Assembly: GCA_000171835.1 (NCBI GenBank)
Contig: ABHC01000027.1
Coordinates: forward strand, 1 to 64,000
DNA from: an alpha proteobacterium BAL199
GTDB lineage: Bacteria > Pseudomonadota > Alphaproteobacteria > Thalassobaculales > Thalassobaculaceae
Direction of reading: 5' to 3'
DNA length: 64,000 bases
The stretch's first letter is position 1; every line of letters starts with the position of its first letter. Below are positions 35,740-45,596 of the stretch, piece after piece. A program made the translations under genes and the position numbers. The notes beneath the pieces are model-generated. The model worked only from the letters and a program-made list of their open reading frames with translations, did no database searches and had not been told where the DNA came from.

Positions 35740-36630
35740 TTACCGGCTACGGCCGAAGACCGCCACCCAGATGTGGCGAAGGCTGCGCGTCGGCTCGTCG
35801 ATCGGTCCGGGCAGATAGCCGATTCCGAGGTCCTGCAGATCCGGATCGTACAGGATCCGAGCGTGGCCGGGGCTGTCCGTCCAGCCTTGAACGACACCAT
35901 CGGCAGTGTCCTGCCCGGCGGCAAGGTTTTCGCCGATCTTTCGGAAGGGATAGTGGTGCCGACTGGCGCGGTCGGCCGGCCCGCTCCCAATGGGCGATCG
36001 GTGGTCGAAGTATCCATTCGACACCATGTCGCGAGCGTGATCCATGGCCGCCGCGGACAGCGCCGGCACTGGCCTGACGGCCGGCAAGCCGCGGCGACTC
36101 CTTGCCTGGTTGATGGCTCTCGCCAGCCGGTCGAACGGCTCTGCCACCGGCGTGAACCGTGTCTCCGACAGCACCAGCAGCCACGCGTGAGTGATGATCG
36201 TGTGATCCGTGGCGTCCCGATAGGGGCCCGGCGAATGCGCGATGCCGACTTCGCCCAGGTTCGGCTCCATAAGCACGTTGTAAGTCGCGTCTGCACCAAG
36301 CAGACCTTCGATCAGCAATTCGGCGTCCGGATAGCCAGCGGTCAGCAGCATACGGCTGAGTGCTGGCACGTATCCGGCCCGAACAAGATGGTCGCGGAAT
36401 TCCGCGGTGCCGGGCGGCTCTAGCGCGAAGTATCGGCGCTCGACCATGTCTGCGGTATGTGCCCGCGCGGCGGCCGTCAATTCACGCCGTTCAACGACCG
36501 GTTCAAGCCCACGCTCCGTTCGAGCGGCGTTTAACGCGACGAGCGCTTCGTCGGCCGGATCGGCGGCGGCCGATGTCGCCACAAAGGCGCCAACCGCCAG
36601 GCCGATCAGCCAGACCAGACGCCGCCCCAT
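35740..36630 (-). CDS. Secreted protein with two tandem CAP (SCP/PR-1) domains (296 aa)
   Basis: A signal peptide (LVWLIGLAVGAFVATSAAAD) is followed by two CAP-like halves. The second, residues about 165-290, is canonical: LARAINQARSRRGLPAVRPV, DMVSNGYFDHRSPIGSGPAD, KIGENLAAGQDTADGVVQGW and HARILYDPDLQDLGIGYLPG. The first, residues 25-150, keeps the plan (LVALNAARTERGLEPVVERR, DMVERRYFALEPPGTAEFRD, YNVLMEPNLGEVGIAHSPGP) but lacks the HxS and GEN boxes. It looks like an old internal duplication in which one copy has lost its cavity residues. The role of bacterial CAP proteins is mostly unknown. Confidence 0.88.
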   Translation of the reverse strand: MGRRLVWLIGLAVGAFVATSAAADPADEALVALNAARTERGLEPVVERRELTAAARAHTADMVERRYFALEPPGTAEFRDHLVRAGYVPALSRMLLTAGYPDAELLIEGLLGADATYNVLMEPNLGEVGIAHSPGPYRDATDHTIITHAWLLVLSETRFTPVAEPFDRLARAINQARSRRGLPAVRPVPALSAAAMDHARDMVSNGYFDHRSPIGSGPADRASRHHYPFRKIGENLAAGQDTADGVVQGWTDSPGHARILYDPDLQDLGIGYLPGPIDEPTRSLRHIWVAVFGRSR

Positions 36631-36637
36631 GGCCAGC

Positions 36638-37414
36638 TCAGGCGAGCCCTTCCAGCCCGGCGTCGACGCTCAGTGATTGCCCGGTGATGCGCCGCCCTGC
36701 ATCGGAGCACAGGAACAGGATCTGGTGGGCGATGTCGGATGCGGTCACGAACGACTTGAGGTGAGTGCCGGACGTCATCTGGTCGCGCATGGCGTTCTCC
36801 GAGATTCCGCCGGCTTCGGCTTTGGCCCGGATGACCCGGTCGATGCGCGCCCCTTCGACCGGCCCGGGCTGGATGCAGTTCACCCGGATGCCGTGCTTGC
36901 CGAGTTCCATGGCGCAGGTCCGGGTGAAGCCGACAATGCCGAACTTGGCGGCCGAGTAGGGGCTGCGCATCGGGAACGCGAACTTACCCGCCGCCGAGGA
37001 CAGGTTGACGATGCTGCCGCCACCGGCCGCCTTGAGCGCCGGCACGGCTTTGCGGGTACCGAGGAACGCACTGGTCAGGTTAACAGTCAGGCAGGCGGTC
37101 CAATCCTCGAGCGCAACCTCTTCCACCGGGGCGGTCGGCCCGGCGGTGCCGGCGTTGTTGACCATGATGTCCAAGCCGCCCAGCTGGTCGATGGCGGAGT
37201 CCAGGAAGCCATCCAGCGCAGTGGCGTCACCCACGTCGCAGATTGATCCGGCGAGGCCGGGGATGCTCGCTTTGGCGGATTCCAATGCGTCCGCATCGAG
37301 ATCGCAGATCACGATCCGAGCGCCTGCGGCGGCGAACAGTTCGGCCGTCCTGCGGCCGATTCCGGCGCCGCCCGCCGTAATGATCGCGCGCTTGCCAGTC
37401 AGGTCCAGCTTCAT
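36638..37414 (-). CDS. SDR-family oxidoreductase (258 aa)
   Basis: This is a classical short-chain dehydrogenase/reductase. The cofactor motif is TAGGAGIGRRTAELF (TGxxxGxG variant), with the acidic end of strand 2 in IVICDLDADALE pointing to NAD(H). NNAGTAGPTAP, the catalytic Ser in GSIVNLSSAAGKFAF and YSAAKFGIVGF (YxxxK) follow, and the end is GQSLSVDAGLEG. The substrate cannot be assigned. A Ser-rich active site with FP suggests a 3-hydroxyacyl or sugar substrate, but that is a guess. Confidence 0.92.
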   Translation of the reverse strand: MKLDLTGKRAIITAGGAGIGRRTAELFAAAGARIVICDLDADALESAKASIPGLAGSICDVGDATALDGFLDSAIDQLGGLDIMVNNAGTAGPTAPVEEVALEDWTACLTVNLTSAFLGTRKAVPALKAAGGGSIVNLSSAAGKFAFPMRSPYSAAKFGIVGFTRTCAMELGKHGIRVNCIQPGPVEGARIDRVIRAKAEAGGISENAMRDQMTSGTHLKSFVTASDIAHQILFLCSDAGRRITGQSLSVDAGLEGLA

Positions 37415-37512
37415 GAAGGCGTCTCCCGGTCAGAGTGTTGCGGTCGACGATAACCGCCAGCCACGTCGACCGGCAATCTCCGGTATTCAACGTCCGGATT
37501 CAGTCCGTTGGT

Positions 37513-38109
37513 TCAGGTGTTGTTGCCGAAGCGATCCCGGATCTTGCTGCGCATTTCCTCGATGTCGTTGCTGCTCATCAGCAGGCCGGCCAGCACGAAC
37601 GCAAACGACAGGCCGATGGCTGACATCGTGGCACCAAGTCCCCAGGCCGGCCCATAGGTCCGCCAAATGTGTACGATGCCGTACCAGAACGCCGTGAACG
37701 CCATGACCGAGGCCAGAAGGAGGAACCCGATCCGAAGGCACAGGCCGCCGATGCGGTTGGCCGACATCAGCTCCCGCATCGAGGCCGATGCTTCGGCCTC
37801 CTGGATGGCTCTGAGGATGCGCTTGCGGGCTACCTTGGCCCAGTCCGAGTAGGCCATGCCGGTGCTGCCGTCGAGCCGGCCCGGGTTCAGGATGGCCTCT
37901 TTGAGCGCATCGACGATCTCGTCGGCTCGTTCGTCGGCGGAACGGCGCCGAAGACTGGGAAACAACGGTTCATCGTCAGTGCCGCCGGTGGGGGCGCTGA
38001 ATGGGTCGGGGCCGGCCGGGAGAACGCCGGCTGGACGGGTCGATCCCCGGTTCATCGGTGTCGAGGTGGACGAAGCGGTCGGTCGGCGCATGCGTCGCTC
38101 AGCGGTCAT
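37513..38109 (-). CDS. Two-helix membrane protein of unknown function (198 aa)
   Basis: A Pro/Thr/Arg-rich N terminus of about 50 residues precedes a soluble helical part (ADERADEIVDALKEAILNPG) and two transmembrane segments (IGFLLLASVMAFTAFWYGIV and LGATMSAIGLSFAFVLAGLL), then a short basic tail. I do not recognise a family. The stop of the upstream PilZ gene is two bases away, so the pair probably forms an operon. Confidence 0.65.
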   Translation of the reverse strand: MTAERRMRRPTASSTSTPMNRGSTRPAGVLPAGPDPFSAPTGGTDDEPLFPSLRRRSADERADEIVDALKEAILNPGRLDGSTGMAYSDWAKVARKRILRAIQEAEASASMRELMSANRIGGLCLRIGFLLLASVMAFTAFWYGIVHIWRTYGPAWGLGATMSAIGLSFAFVLAGLLMSSNDIEEMRSKIRDRFGNNT

Positions 38110-38111
38110 GG

Positions 38112-38522
38112 TCAGGCATGGCTCCGAACGAGCCGCTCCTGAAAGTACCGGTTCAACGTCGATATGGCGACGGTGTCGAGTTGTTCGAAGGTCAAGCCGA
38201 GAGAGCCAGAGTCGGCATCCACCCGATGCACTTTGCCTTCGGTGCGGAACAGGGCTCCGGGGCCGGCGGTCGGTACCAGAATGCGAAGCGAGGCGACGTC
38301 GCCGGGCGCCAGAGGCCCCGCATAGTCGACAACCCGGACACTGCTCGGGCTCCAGTCGCCGATCGCGTAGGGGGTGTTGCCAATAACGACGGTCATTGGA
38401 GCGTTGATCCGTCGATCGCGCCGACGGTCAGTTTGCCGGCGTCCGGCCTTCACAGTGCGTTGCATGGCGGAGGCGCCTCCGTTCGAGGGTTGCGAGGACG
38501 GGTCGCTGCGGGAGCGAGCCAT
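38112..38522 (-). CDS. PilZ-domain protein with a degenerate second motif
   Basis: The PilZ domain binds cyclic-di-GMP through RxxxR and [D/N]xSxxG. The first part is present as RRQTDRRRDRRINAPMTVVI. The second reads DWSPSSVRV where the consensus expects a glycine, so binding is doubtful. LAPGDVASLRILVPTAGPGA follows as the barrel. An internal ATG at 38465 gives a shorter start. It is the upstream partner of the two-helix membrane protein. Confidence 0.7.
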   Translation of the reverse strand: MARSRSDPSSQPSNGGASAMQRTVKAGRRQTDRRRDRRINAPMTVVIGNTPYAIGDWSPSSVRVVDYAGPLAPGDVASLRILVPTAGPGALFRTEGKVHRVDADSGSLGLTFEQLDTVAISTLNRYFQERLVRSHA

Positions 38523-38675
38523 CCGGATCGGTTTGCAACCGACGTGCCGGGTCGGCGAGTCTTGGAAGCCGGCGATTCGAGCGATGCTGAGAACGTCGGG
38601 GCACCGCTGCTGACCAGCCGCAATTTCCTGTCGGCAGATTTTGCCCGGCGCACGGAGGCTAGGAGCGATCCAAGG

Positions 38676-38960
38676 TCAACCGGCGGCCGCGCGCTGTTCG
38701 GTAACGTCCGCCTGCCACGCTGGGCGGGTTGCGACATCTTTGGATCCGCAGGACCGGCAGCGCATGCGGGTACCGATCTCCGGCACCGGGAAATCCAGGC
38801 CGAGTTGCGCGACCAGTATCCCGATCGGCGTTTCGGCGCTGTGGCTGCATCGATTGCACCAGCAATGCACTGCGACCTTGCCGTGCAAGAGGTCGATCAG
38901 CCGCGTCGCTTCAATTCCGTGATCGTCCCGTTCAATCAACTCGCGCTTCATCCGTCCCAT
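38676..38960 (-). CDS. Small protein with two CxxC pairs (zinc-ribbon-like, 94 aa)
   Basis: Two cysteine pairs, VHCWCNRCSHSAET and MRCRSCGSKDVATRP, separated by about 30 residues, look like a zinc ribbon. The start MGRMKRELIERDDHG at 38960 was chosen over upstream codons. It is a soluble cytoplasmic protein with no other motif. It lies beside DUF2794 in the same direction but is separated by about 90 bases. The function is unknown. Confidence 0.65.
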   Translation of the reverse strand: MGRMKRELIERDDHGIEATRLIDLLHGKVAVHCWCNRCSHSAETPIGILVAQLGLDFPVPEIGTRMRCRSCGSKDVATRPAWQADVTEQRAAAG

Positions 38961-39051
38961 GGCACGGCCGCCTACTATCGTTGTCTGGAATGAGAACATA
39001 ACAGGAACACTTGAGGCGCGCAAGAACACCGCATGCCTGCCCTGCGGCCGG

Positions 39052-39390
39052 TCAGCCGGTGACCAGACGTGGCAGCTTGTCGAAGGTCAGGAGCAGGTCG
39101 CGAAGGTTCTGCGTGGTCTTGAGTCGCTTCGGCCCATTGAACAGCGTATAGCTCGGCCGCCGCTGACCGCGGGGTAGGGTTTTGGCCACTGAGTACAAGG
39201 GGCGTTCGTGGGTGTGTCGGAAGATCGAGAACAGCACCATGTCGTCGAGTTGGTCGAGCGCATAGTCACGCCATTCGCCGGCCGCTACACGGCTTGAGTA
39301 GAGCGACAGGAGCTGCCCCAACTCACCGCGTGTGAAGAAGAAATGTCCGACGGATTTCCGGTCTCTTTGGAGGCGGATCAGATTGTCCAT
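39052..39390 (-). CDS. DUF2794 family protein (112 aa)
   Basis: The whole length matches this alphaproteobacterial family: KSVGHFFFTRGELGQLLSLY, VAAGEWRDYALDQLDDMVLF, SIFRHTHERPLYSVAKTLPR and the end TTQNLRDLLLTFDKLPRLV. ATG at 39390 was taken as start because the family begins here; a longer frame to 39501 exists but reads as noise. Function is unknown; it is diagnostic of the class. Confidence 0.88.
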   Translation of the reverse strand: MDNLIRLQRDRKSVGHFFFTRGELGQLLSLYSSRVAAGEWRDYALDQLDDMVLFSIFRHTHERPLYSVAKTLPRGQRRPSYTLFNGPKRLKTTQNLRDLLLTFDKLPRLVTG

Positions 39391-39574
39391 CAGGCGGATC
39401 GAATCTCCCGTTGGTGTCGCGTCAAGGAATGAGTTTTCCTGAATTCGTCGCTGGGGTAAACCCCACCGGCATCGGCGTCGGTGCCGTGCGTTTGATTTCA
39501 AGGGAGCGCCCCGCTACGGTGGCGCGCCCGCAGCCAGCGGTGGCCGGGCCGGCCACCGATCAGGAGACCAGATC

Positions 39575-40213
39575 GTGGCCGAGATTTTCCGCGAGATTGA
39601 CGAGGAACTTCAGCAAGAGCGCGCCGCCAAGCTCTGGCAGCGCTATGGCGGGTGGCTGATCGCGGCCGCGGTGGGCGTCGTGCTGGCGGTTTCCGGCAAT
39701 GTTTTCTGGAACCGCTACAGCACACAGCTCAAGGCGGAGATGGGCGACCGGTACGAAGCGGCGGCAGAACTGGTGGTGTCCGGCAACCCCAAGGACGGAG
39801 CCCAAGCTTTTGCCGCTCTCGCCGATGACGCCGGTGCGGGTTATGCGACGCTGGCGCGGCTTCGTGAGGCGGCGGCACTTGCCACGGCGGGAGACACGGA
39901 GGCTGCGATCCTCGTGTTCCGGAAGGTGGCCACGGACGCCAAGCCGCCCTACGCGGACTTGGCACGCTTGCGGGCCGTTCGTCTTGGGATTGGAACCGGC
40001 GACACCTCGGCACTGCTGAGCGAGCTCGCTCCGGTTCTGGCGGCCGGAAATCCCTGGCGTCCGCTGGCAGCGGAAACCGAGGCGGCGATTCACCTGCGGG
40101 CCGGCGAGACCGGTAAGGCCTTGACGATCTACAAATCCCTGGCTGACGACGCGTCGACCCCGAGCCAGCTTCGTGCACGGGCGGCCGAGATGGTTCGCGC
40201 GCTCGGCGGCTGA
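39575..40213 (+). CDS. YfgM-like membrane-anchored TPR protein (212 aa)
   Basis: A cytoplasmic N terminus (IFREIDEELQQERAAKLWQR) precedes one transmembrane helix (GGWLIAAAVGVVLAVSGNVF), then helical TPR-like repeats in the periplasm. This is the plan of YfgM, a partner of the translocon chaperone PpiD. Position directly before bamB and der fits, as yfgM-bamB-der is an enterobacterial order too. GTG at 39575 has GGAGACC upstream. Its stop overlaps the bamB start by one base. Confidence 0.85.
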   Translation: MAEIFREIDEELQQERAAKLWQRYGGWLIAAAVGVVLAVSGNVFWNRYSTQLKAEMGDRYEAAAELVVSGNPKDGAQAFAALADDAGAGYATLARLREAAALATAGDTEAAILVFRKVATDAKPPYADLARLRAVRLGIGTGDTSALLSELAPVLAAGNPWRPLAAETEAAIHLRAGETGKALTIYKSLADDASTPSQLRARAAEMVRALGG

Positions 40214-41574
40214 TGATCGGACACTCCGCAATGCTCACCCCACGCCGACTGGTTCACCGTTTTGCGCCGATCGGCGCGCTGCTGATCGCTGTCACGCTGA
40301 CGGCCTGCGGGTCCGGTGGCTTCTTCGGTGAGGAAGAAGGAAAGCCGCTGCCCGGGGATCGTATCCCCGTGCTTACCGGAGACGATCTGATCAAGGCGGA
40401 TGAGTCGATCGCATCGCTGCCGGTAATCCTGCCGCCTCCCCATCAGAACCCCGATTGGAGTCAGTCAGGAGGCAACGCGTCGAAGAGCATGGGGCATCTG
40501 GCCGCCGCCGAAGTGCTGCGAGAAGCGTGGTCCGTTTCCGTCGGGTCCGGTGGTGACGATGATGCGGCACTGTTGTCGCAGCCGATCATCGCAGGCGGCC
40601 GGATCTTCGTGCTCGACTCGGAGGCTAGGCTATCGGCTCTCGATCCGCGCGACGGTCGTACGCTTTGGAACAAGGACCTGCGTACGGGCGACGACCAGTC
40701 CGTCTTTCCGGGCGGAATCGCGTCGGACGGCGAGAAAGTTTACGCGGCTACCGGCGTCGGTGAGGCCATGGCGTTGGCGTCCGAGGACGGACGCGAGATC
40801 TGGAAGGTTCGTCTATCCGGACCGGTGCGAGGTTCACCGACGGTGATCAACGGCCAAGTCTATGTCGTGACGTTGGAGAACCGGACCATCGTCCTGTCGG
40901 CCGAGGACGGCCGGCGACTCTGGGAGCACCAGGGCATCAACGAGGTTGCGGCACTCCTCGGAGGCGCCGCACCAGCGGTATCGGGGTCGACGGTTCTAGC
41001 ACCGTATTCGTCCGGCGAGCTCTATGCACTGTTGGCCCAGAATGGTCGGGTTGTGTGGGTGGAGAATCTCTCGAGTGCCCGGACTATGGATGCGATATCC
41101 AGGCTTGCCGACATCCGCGGCAATCCGGTTGTCGATCGTGATCTGGCATTCGCCGTCAGTCACGCCGGCCGGATGGCGGCCGTTGATGTGCGAACCGGCG
41201 CGCGGGTGTGGGAGCGTCCGATTGGCGGTGTTCACATGCCGTGGGTGGCCGGCGATTTCGTGTTCGTCCTCAGTCTCAACGGTGACGTCGTTGCCATGTC
41301 CCGGCGCGACGGCCGGATCCGGTGGGTCCACCGGCTGCCGCCGTTCGAGGACATGGAAGATCGCGAGGATCCGATCCAGTATTCGGGTCCGGTATTGGTC
41401 GGCGACCGGTTGCTGGTTGGCAGTTCGGATGGCTTTGTCTATGCGATTTCGCCCTATACCGGGGAACTGCTCGGTCGGATCGAGATCGGTTCGGCGATTT
41501 TCGTGTCACCGGTGGTGGCCGACGGAACCGTCTACATTTTGAGCGATAACGGTACGCTCCACGCGTACCGCTAA
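40213..41574 (+). CDS. bamB: Outer-membrane assembly lipoprotein BamB (453 aa)
   Basis: This is a PQQ-type beta-propeller lipoprotein of the BAM complex, which inserts beta-barrel proteins into the outer membrane. The lipobox LTAC (Cys32) follows a hydrophobic signal. Propeller repeats are visible, for example [40 protein letters not shown] and [20 protein letters not shown], ending [14 protein letters not shown]. The ATG at 40213 overlaps the upstream stop; a second ATG six codons in is possible. Assignment rests on the repeats and on the gene order. Confidence 0.9.
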   Translation: MIGHSAMLTPRRLVHRFAPIGALLIAVTLTACGSGGFFGEEEGKPLPGDRIPVLTGDDLIKADESIASLPVILPPPHQNPDWSQSGGNASKSMGHLAAAEVLREAWSVSVGSGGDDDAALLSQPIIAGGRIFVLDSEARLSALDPRDGRTLWNKDLRTGDDQSVFPGGIASDGEKVYAATGVGEAMALASEDGREIWKVRLSGPVRGSPTVINGQVYVVTLENRTIVLSAEDGRRLWEHQGINEVAALLGGAAPAVSGSTVLAPYSSGELYALLAQNGRVVWVENLSSARTMDAISRLADIRGNPVVDRDLAFAVSHAGRMAAVDVRTGARVWERPIGGVHMPWVAGDFVFVLSLNGDVVAMSRRDGRIRWVHRLPPFEDMEDREDPIQYSGPVLVGDRLLVGSSDGFVYAISPYTGELLGRIEIGSAIFVSPVVADGTVYILSDNGTLHAYR

Positions 41575-41587
41575 GGAGAACGGCGCC

Positions 41588-42991
41588 GTGTCCATCAAGG
41601 TAGCCGTCATTGGACGACCGAATGTCGGTAAGTCCACATTGTTCAATCGATTGACCGGCACGCGGCATGCGCTGGTCGACGATACCCCGGGTGTGACCCG
41701 TGACAGGCGCGAAGGGGACGGTCGGATTGCCGACCTGTCGTTCCGGGTGATCGACACCGCTGGTCTTGAGGACGCGTTCGACGACAGTCTTGAGGCGCGC
41801 ATGCGTCGGCAGACCGAGCGCGCGGTGGCAGAGGCCGACCTTGTTTTCATGCTGATCGATGCTCGGGCCGGTATCACCCCGCTCGACTCGCACTTTGCCG
41901 ACTGGCTGCGCCGTGTGGACGTACCGGTGGTCGTGCTGGCCAACAAATGCGAAGGGCGGGCCGGTGCCGCCGGCCTTGCCGAAGCCTATTCGCTTGGCCT
42001 CGGCGACCCGGTGCCGGTCTCGGCCGAGCACGGCGAGGGCATGGGAGAACTGTACGACATCATCCGCGAGCTCGCCGAGCGCAAGGGTGAGTTTGGTGCA
42101 CCGGAGCCGGAGCCCGAGCCGGCGTGGCCCGGCGAAGAGGTCGAACTTTCGGACGAAATGGAAGCGGAACCGGAGGTCGGGCCGATCCGTCTGGCCATTG
42201 TCGGACGACCGAATGTCGGCAAGTCCACGCTGGTCAACCGCCTGATCGGAGAGGATCGACTGCTGACCGGTCCGGAGGCCGGCATCACCCGGGACGCTAT
42301 CGAGGTCGAGTGGCAATACCGGGACCGCCCGATCCGGTTGGTCGACACCGCCGGAATGCGCCGCAAGGCCAGGGTCCAGGAGAAGCTGGAGCGTTTGTCG
42401 ACCGCCGATACCCGCCGCGCGGTCCGTTACGCCCATGTCGTGCTGCTGGTCCTGGACGGCGAGATGATGCTGGAGAAGCAGGACCTGACCATCGCCCGCA
42501 TGGCGTTGGAAGAGGGGCGTGCCCTGGTCATCGCAGCCAACAAATGGGACGTCATCCAGGACAAGAATGCCGCCAGCCAGATGCTGCGCGACCGGCTGGA
42601 TACCTCGCTGACCCAGGTACGCGGCGTGCCGTGGGTACCGGTTTCTGCGGTGCGCGGAACCAACCTCACGAAGCTGCTGGACGCGGTGCTGGAAACCTAC
42701 GACCGCTGGAACACCCGGATCCCGACAGCCAAGTTGAACCGCTGGCTTGAAGGCATGCTGGAAGCGCATCCGCCGCCGCTGGCCAAGGGCCGCCGCGTCA
42801 AGATCCGCTACATGACCCAGGCCAAGGCGCGTCCGCCAACATTCGCGGCGTTTGTCAGCCAGGCAACAGAGTTGCCGGATTCCTATGTCCGGTATTTGAC
42901 CGGTGGGCTGCGCGATGAATTCGGGCTGGTCGGCGTGCCGATCCGACTTTACTTGCGCCAGCGCGCCAATCCTTACGTGGACAATGGCTGA
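41588..42991 (+). CDS. der: Ribosome-maturation GTPase Der (EngA, 467 aa)
   Basis: This is a tandem two-domain GTPase required for 50S assembly. Both G1 loops are intact, [18 protein letters not shown] and [18 protein letters not shown], with DTAG boxes in [12 protein letters not shown] and [12 protein letters not shown], and NKxD as NKCE (first) and NKWD (second). The C-terminal KH-like domain contains [19 protein letters not shown] charged linker ([14 protein letters not shown]) joins the domains. GTG at 41588 after AAGGAG is a good start. It follows bamB by 13 bases. Confidence 0.97.
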   Translation: MSIKVAVIGRPNVGKSTLFNRLTGTRHALVDDTPGVTRDRREGDGRIADLSFRVIDTAGLEDAFDDSLEARMRRQTERAVAEADLVFMLIDARAGITPLDSHFADWLRRVDVPVVVLANKCEGRAGAAGLAEAYSLGLGDPVPVSAEHGEGMGELYDIIRELAERKGEFGAPEPEPEPAWPGEEVELSDEMEAEPEVGPIRLAIVGRPNVGKSTLVNRLIGEDRLLTGPEAGITRDAIEVEWQYRDRPIRLVDTAGMRRKARVQEKLERLSTADTRRAVRYAHVVLLVLDGEMMLEKQDLTIARMALEEGRALVIAANKWDVIQDKNAASQMLRDRLDTSLTQVRGVPWVPVSAVRGTNLTKLLDAVLETYDRWNTRIPTAKLNRWLEGMLEAHPPPLAKGRRVKIRYMTQAKARPPTFAAFVSQATELPDSYVRYLTGGLRDEFGLVGVPIRLYLRQRANPYVDNG

Positions 42992-43080
42992 GAGGCAGCG
43001 AGCGAGGGGTGGCCCTTCGCCCAGTTCGCGCGTTAGCATGCTTTGTGCAAGGCCGATTGCCAGGCACTGAAGAGGCAAGC

Positions 43081-43401
43081 ATGAGACAGCGTCGAGCATC
43101 GAAGCCGGAAGGCCGGGTCACCATTGGCGATCTGGCGCGGGCCTACGACCAGAGCAAGGCCGGCCGACCGGTCCGGCTCGGCATCAGACGTTCGGCCGCC
43201 AATGCCGTCAGTCGCTCGGCGCCCCTCAACGGCGATCAGAGAGACCATCGTCTGGCACGCCTGAAGGCCCGGGCAGACGGCATCCGCTTCGCCCTGCAGT
43301 ATGAGAATCAAGGCGCGTCGCAGGCTAAAGTTCTGCAGCAGATCCTGCAGAACTTGGAACTGGCAATCCGCGGAATGGAGATGACCGCTCGAGAGTCCTG
43401 A
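43081..43401 (+). CDS. Hypothetical protein (106 aa)
   Basis: The ATG at 43081 with GAAGAGG upstream opens a basic N terminus (MRQRRASKPEGRVTIGDLAR), a middle rich in polar residues, and a C-terminal helix (QAKVLQQILQNLELAIRGME). I do not recognise a family. It lies 89 bases after der on the same strand and ends 13 bases before the convergent SDR gene. Coding is supported by packing, not by homology. Confidence 0.5.
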   Translation: MRQRRASKPEGRVTIGDLARAYDQSKAGRPVRLGIRRSAANAVSRSAPLNGDQRDHRLARLKARADGIRFALQYENQGASQAKVLQQILQNLELAIRGMEMTARES

Positions 43402-43414
43402 TCGGAGGGCTTCG

Positions 43415-44125
43415 CTAGCCTTGAGCGTCGATCCGCTCGCCGTGCCGGGTGCAGGCCGGGTCGGCGAGATCGACAAACACCGGTGCGATGTCTTCCGGGG
43501 TCTTGAGGGTCATCGGGTCTTCGCCCGGGAAAGCGGTCGCGCGCATCTTGGTGCGGGTGCCGCCGGGGTTCAGCAGATTGACCCGCAGCTTGGTCTTGCG
43601 GGTCTCGCCTGCATAGCTGCGCACCATCGCCTCGAGCGCCGCCTTGGACACCGCGTAGGCTCCCCAGTTCGGCCGCTCGCCGACGGCGGCGCCGGAGGTA
43701 ACGAAGATCGCGCGTCCCGCATCCGACTGGCGCAGCAACGGGTCGAGGCTGCGGATCAGGCGGTGACAGGACGACAGATTGACCGCCATCACCTCGTCCC
43801 ACATTTTCGGCTCGTACATGGCGATGGGTGTCAGCACGCCGAGGCTGCCGTGGTTCGCCACCAGCACGTCCAACTTCTTCCAGCGTTCGAAGATCGAGGC
43901 GCCGAGCCGGTCGATTGCCGGATAGTCGGTCAGGTCGAGCGGCACCAACGTGGCGCTGCCGCCGACGGCCTTGACCCGGTCGTCGGTTTCTTCCAGGCCG
44001 CCAACGGTGCGCGCGACCAGGATCAGGTGCGCACCCTCGCGTGCGTATGCTTCGGCGACAGCGGCGCCGATACCGCGTGACGCGCCGGTGATCAGGGCGA
44101 TCCGCCCTTCAAGACGTCCAGACAT
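43415..44125 (-). CDS. SDR-family oxidoreductase next to purF (236 aa)
   Basis: This is a short-chain dehydrogenase with TGASRGIGAAVAEAYA, VANHGSLGVLTPI in the NNAG position, Ser in AIFVTSGAAVGERPN and YAVSKAALEAMV (YxxxK). Basic residues after strand 2 (ILVARTVGG) favour NADP(H). The position immediately downstream of purF, on the same strand, is common in Rhodospirillales, although the substrate is unknown. The length is short but complete. Confidence 0.9.
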   Translation of the reverse strand: MSGRLEGRIALITGASRGIGAAVAEAYAREGAHLILVARTVGGLEETDDRVKAVGGSATLVPLDLTDYPAIDRLGASIFERWKKLDVLVANHGSLGVLTPIAMYEPKMWDEVMAVNLSSCHRLIRSLDPLLRQSDAGRAIFVTSGAAVGERPNWGAYAVSKAALEAMVRSYAGETRKTKLRVNLLNPGGTRTKMRATAFPGEDPMTLKTPEDIAPVFVDLADPACTRHGERIDAQG

Positions 44126-44132
44126 TGATGCC

Positions 44133-45596
44133 TCAGGATGCTTCTGCGAGCAGGGAGAGCTGACGGGTCGACGTTCCGTCTTCGCGATCGGTCAGAGCGA
44201 TCGGGTAGTCGCCGGTGAAGCAGGCGTCACAGTACTGCGCCGCCTCGGGATTGCGGCCCGGCTCGCCCATGGCGCGGTACAGGCCGTCGATCGAGATGAA
44301 CGCCAGGCTGTCGACGCCGATCACCCGTGCCATCTCCTCCACCGACATCTTGTAGGCCAGCAGTTTCTCGCGCTCAGGCGTGTCGACACCGTAGAAGCAG
44401 GAGTAGCTGGTCGGCGGGCTGGCGATCCGCATGTGCACTTCGGTGGCGCCGGCCTGCCGGACCATCTCGACGATCTTGGTCGAAGTGGTGCCGCGCACGA
44501 TCGAGTCGTCGACCAGGATCACCCGCTTGCCGGCGAGTTGCGCCCGGTTGGCGTTGTGCTTCAGCTTGACGCCCAGGTGGCGCACCTGATCGGTCGGCTG
44601 GATGAAGGTCCGGCCGACATAGTGATTGCGGATGATCCCCAGCTCGAACGGGATGCGGGCGGCTTCGGCATAGCCGACAGCGGCGGGTACGCCGGAATCG
44701 GGAACCGGAACCACGACGTCCGCATCGACCCCGGACTCCTTGGCCAACTCGGCACCGATCGCTTTGCGGGCGGCATACACGCTGATGCCTTCGACCAGGC
44801 TGTCGGGGCGCGCGAAGTAGATGTATTCGAAAATGCAGAACCGCTTCTGCGCCTTGCGGAACGGGAAGTACGACTGGACGCCGTCCTCGCCGATCACCAG
44901 CAACTCGCCCGGCTCCACGTCGCGCACGAAATCGGCGCCGATGATGTCGAGTGCACAGGTCTCGGACGTCAGAATGTAGGAATCACCGAGCTTGCCCAGC
45001 ACCAGGGGCCGCACTCCGTTGGGATCGCGCAGTCCGATCAGCGCCGAACTGGACAGGCAGACCAGTGCATACGCTCCGTCGACCTGATTGACCGCCTCGA
45101 TCAGGCGATCGACCACGGTGCGCCGCCGCGACCGGGCGATCAGGTGGATGATGGTCTCGGTATCGGTGGTCGACTGGAAGATGCAGCCCTGGCGGACCAG
45201 TTGCTGGCGCAGAATCAGGGCGTTGGTCAGGTTGCCGTTGTGACACAGCGCGAAGCCGCCGAACTCGAAATCCGCGAACAGCGGCTGGACGTTGCGGATC
45301 GCCGTCTCGCCGGTGGTGGCATAGCGGTTGTGGCCGATTGCCGCGAAGCCCTGGAGTTTGGCAACGGTGTTCTGGGAGTCGGCGCCGAAATTCTCGCCGA
45401 CGTGGCCGAGTCCGCGATGGGCATGGAACTGCTCGCCATCCGTGGCGACGATGCCGGTGGCTTCCTGACCGCGATGCTGCAGGGCGTGCAGGCCGAGCGC
45501 CGTGTGGGCGGCGGCGTCCGTCGTCCCGAAGATGCCGAATACGGCGCATTCTTCATGCAGGTGATCGTCGTCGAAAGGCGAGGTTGTGAGCGTCAT
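44133..45596 (-). CDS. purF: Amidophosphoribosyltransferase PurF (487 aa)
   Basis: This catalyses the first committed step of purine synthesis, PRPP plus glutamine to phosphoribosylamine. A 16-residue propeptide precedes the N-terminal nucleophile Cys17 in HEECAVFGIFG. The glutaminase domain contains GHNRYATTGE and GGFALCHNGNLTNA; the PRTase domain has VILVDDSIVRGTTSTKIVEM (PRPP loop). It needs removal of the propeptide. In the order radA-cvpA-purF-SDR all read on the minus strand. Together with guaB and guaA, much of purine synthesis lies in this window. Confidence 0.97.
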   Translation of the reverse strand: MTLTTSPFDDDHLHEECAVFGIFGTTDAAAHTALGLHALQHRGQEATGIVATDGEQFHAHRGLGHVGENFGADSQNTVAKLQGFAAIGHNRYATTGETAIRNVQPLFADFEFGGFALCHNGNLTNALILRQQLVRQGCIFQSTTDTETIIHLIARSRRRTVVDRLIEAVNQVDGAYALVCLSSSALIGLRDPNGVRPLVLGKLGDSYILTSETCALDIIGADFVRDVEPGELLVIGEDGVQSYFPFRKAQKRFCIFEYIYFARPDSLVEGISVYAARKAIGAELAKESGVDADVVVPVPDSGVPAAVGYAEAARIPFELGIIRNHYVGRTFIQPTDQVRHLGVKLKHNANRAQLAGKRVILVDDSIVRGTTSTKIVEMVRQAGATEVHMRIASPPTSYSCFYGVDTPEREKLLAYKMSVEEMARVIGVDSLAFISIDGLYRAMGEPGRNPEAAQYCDACFTGDYPIALTDREDGTSTRQLSLLAEAS

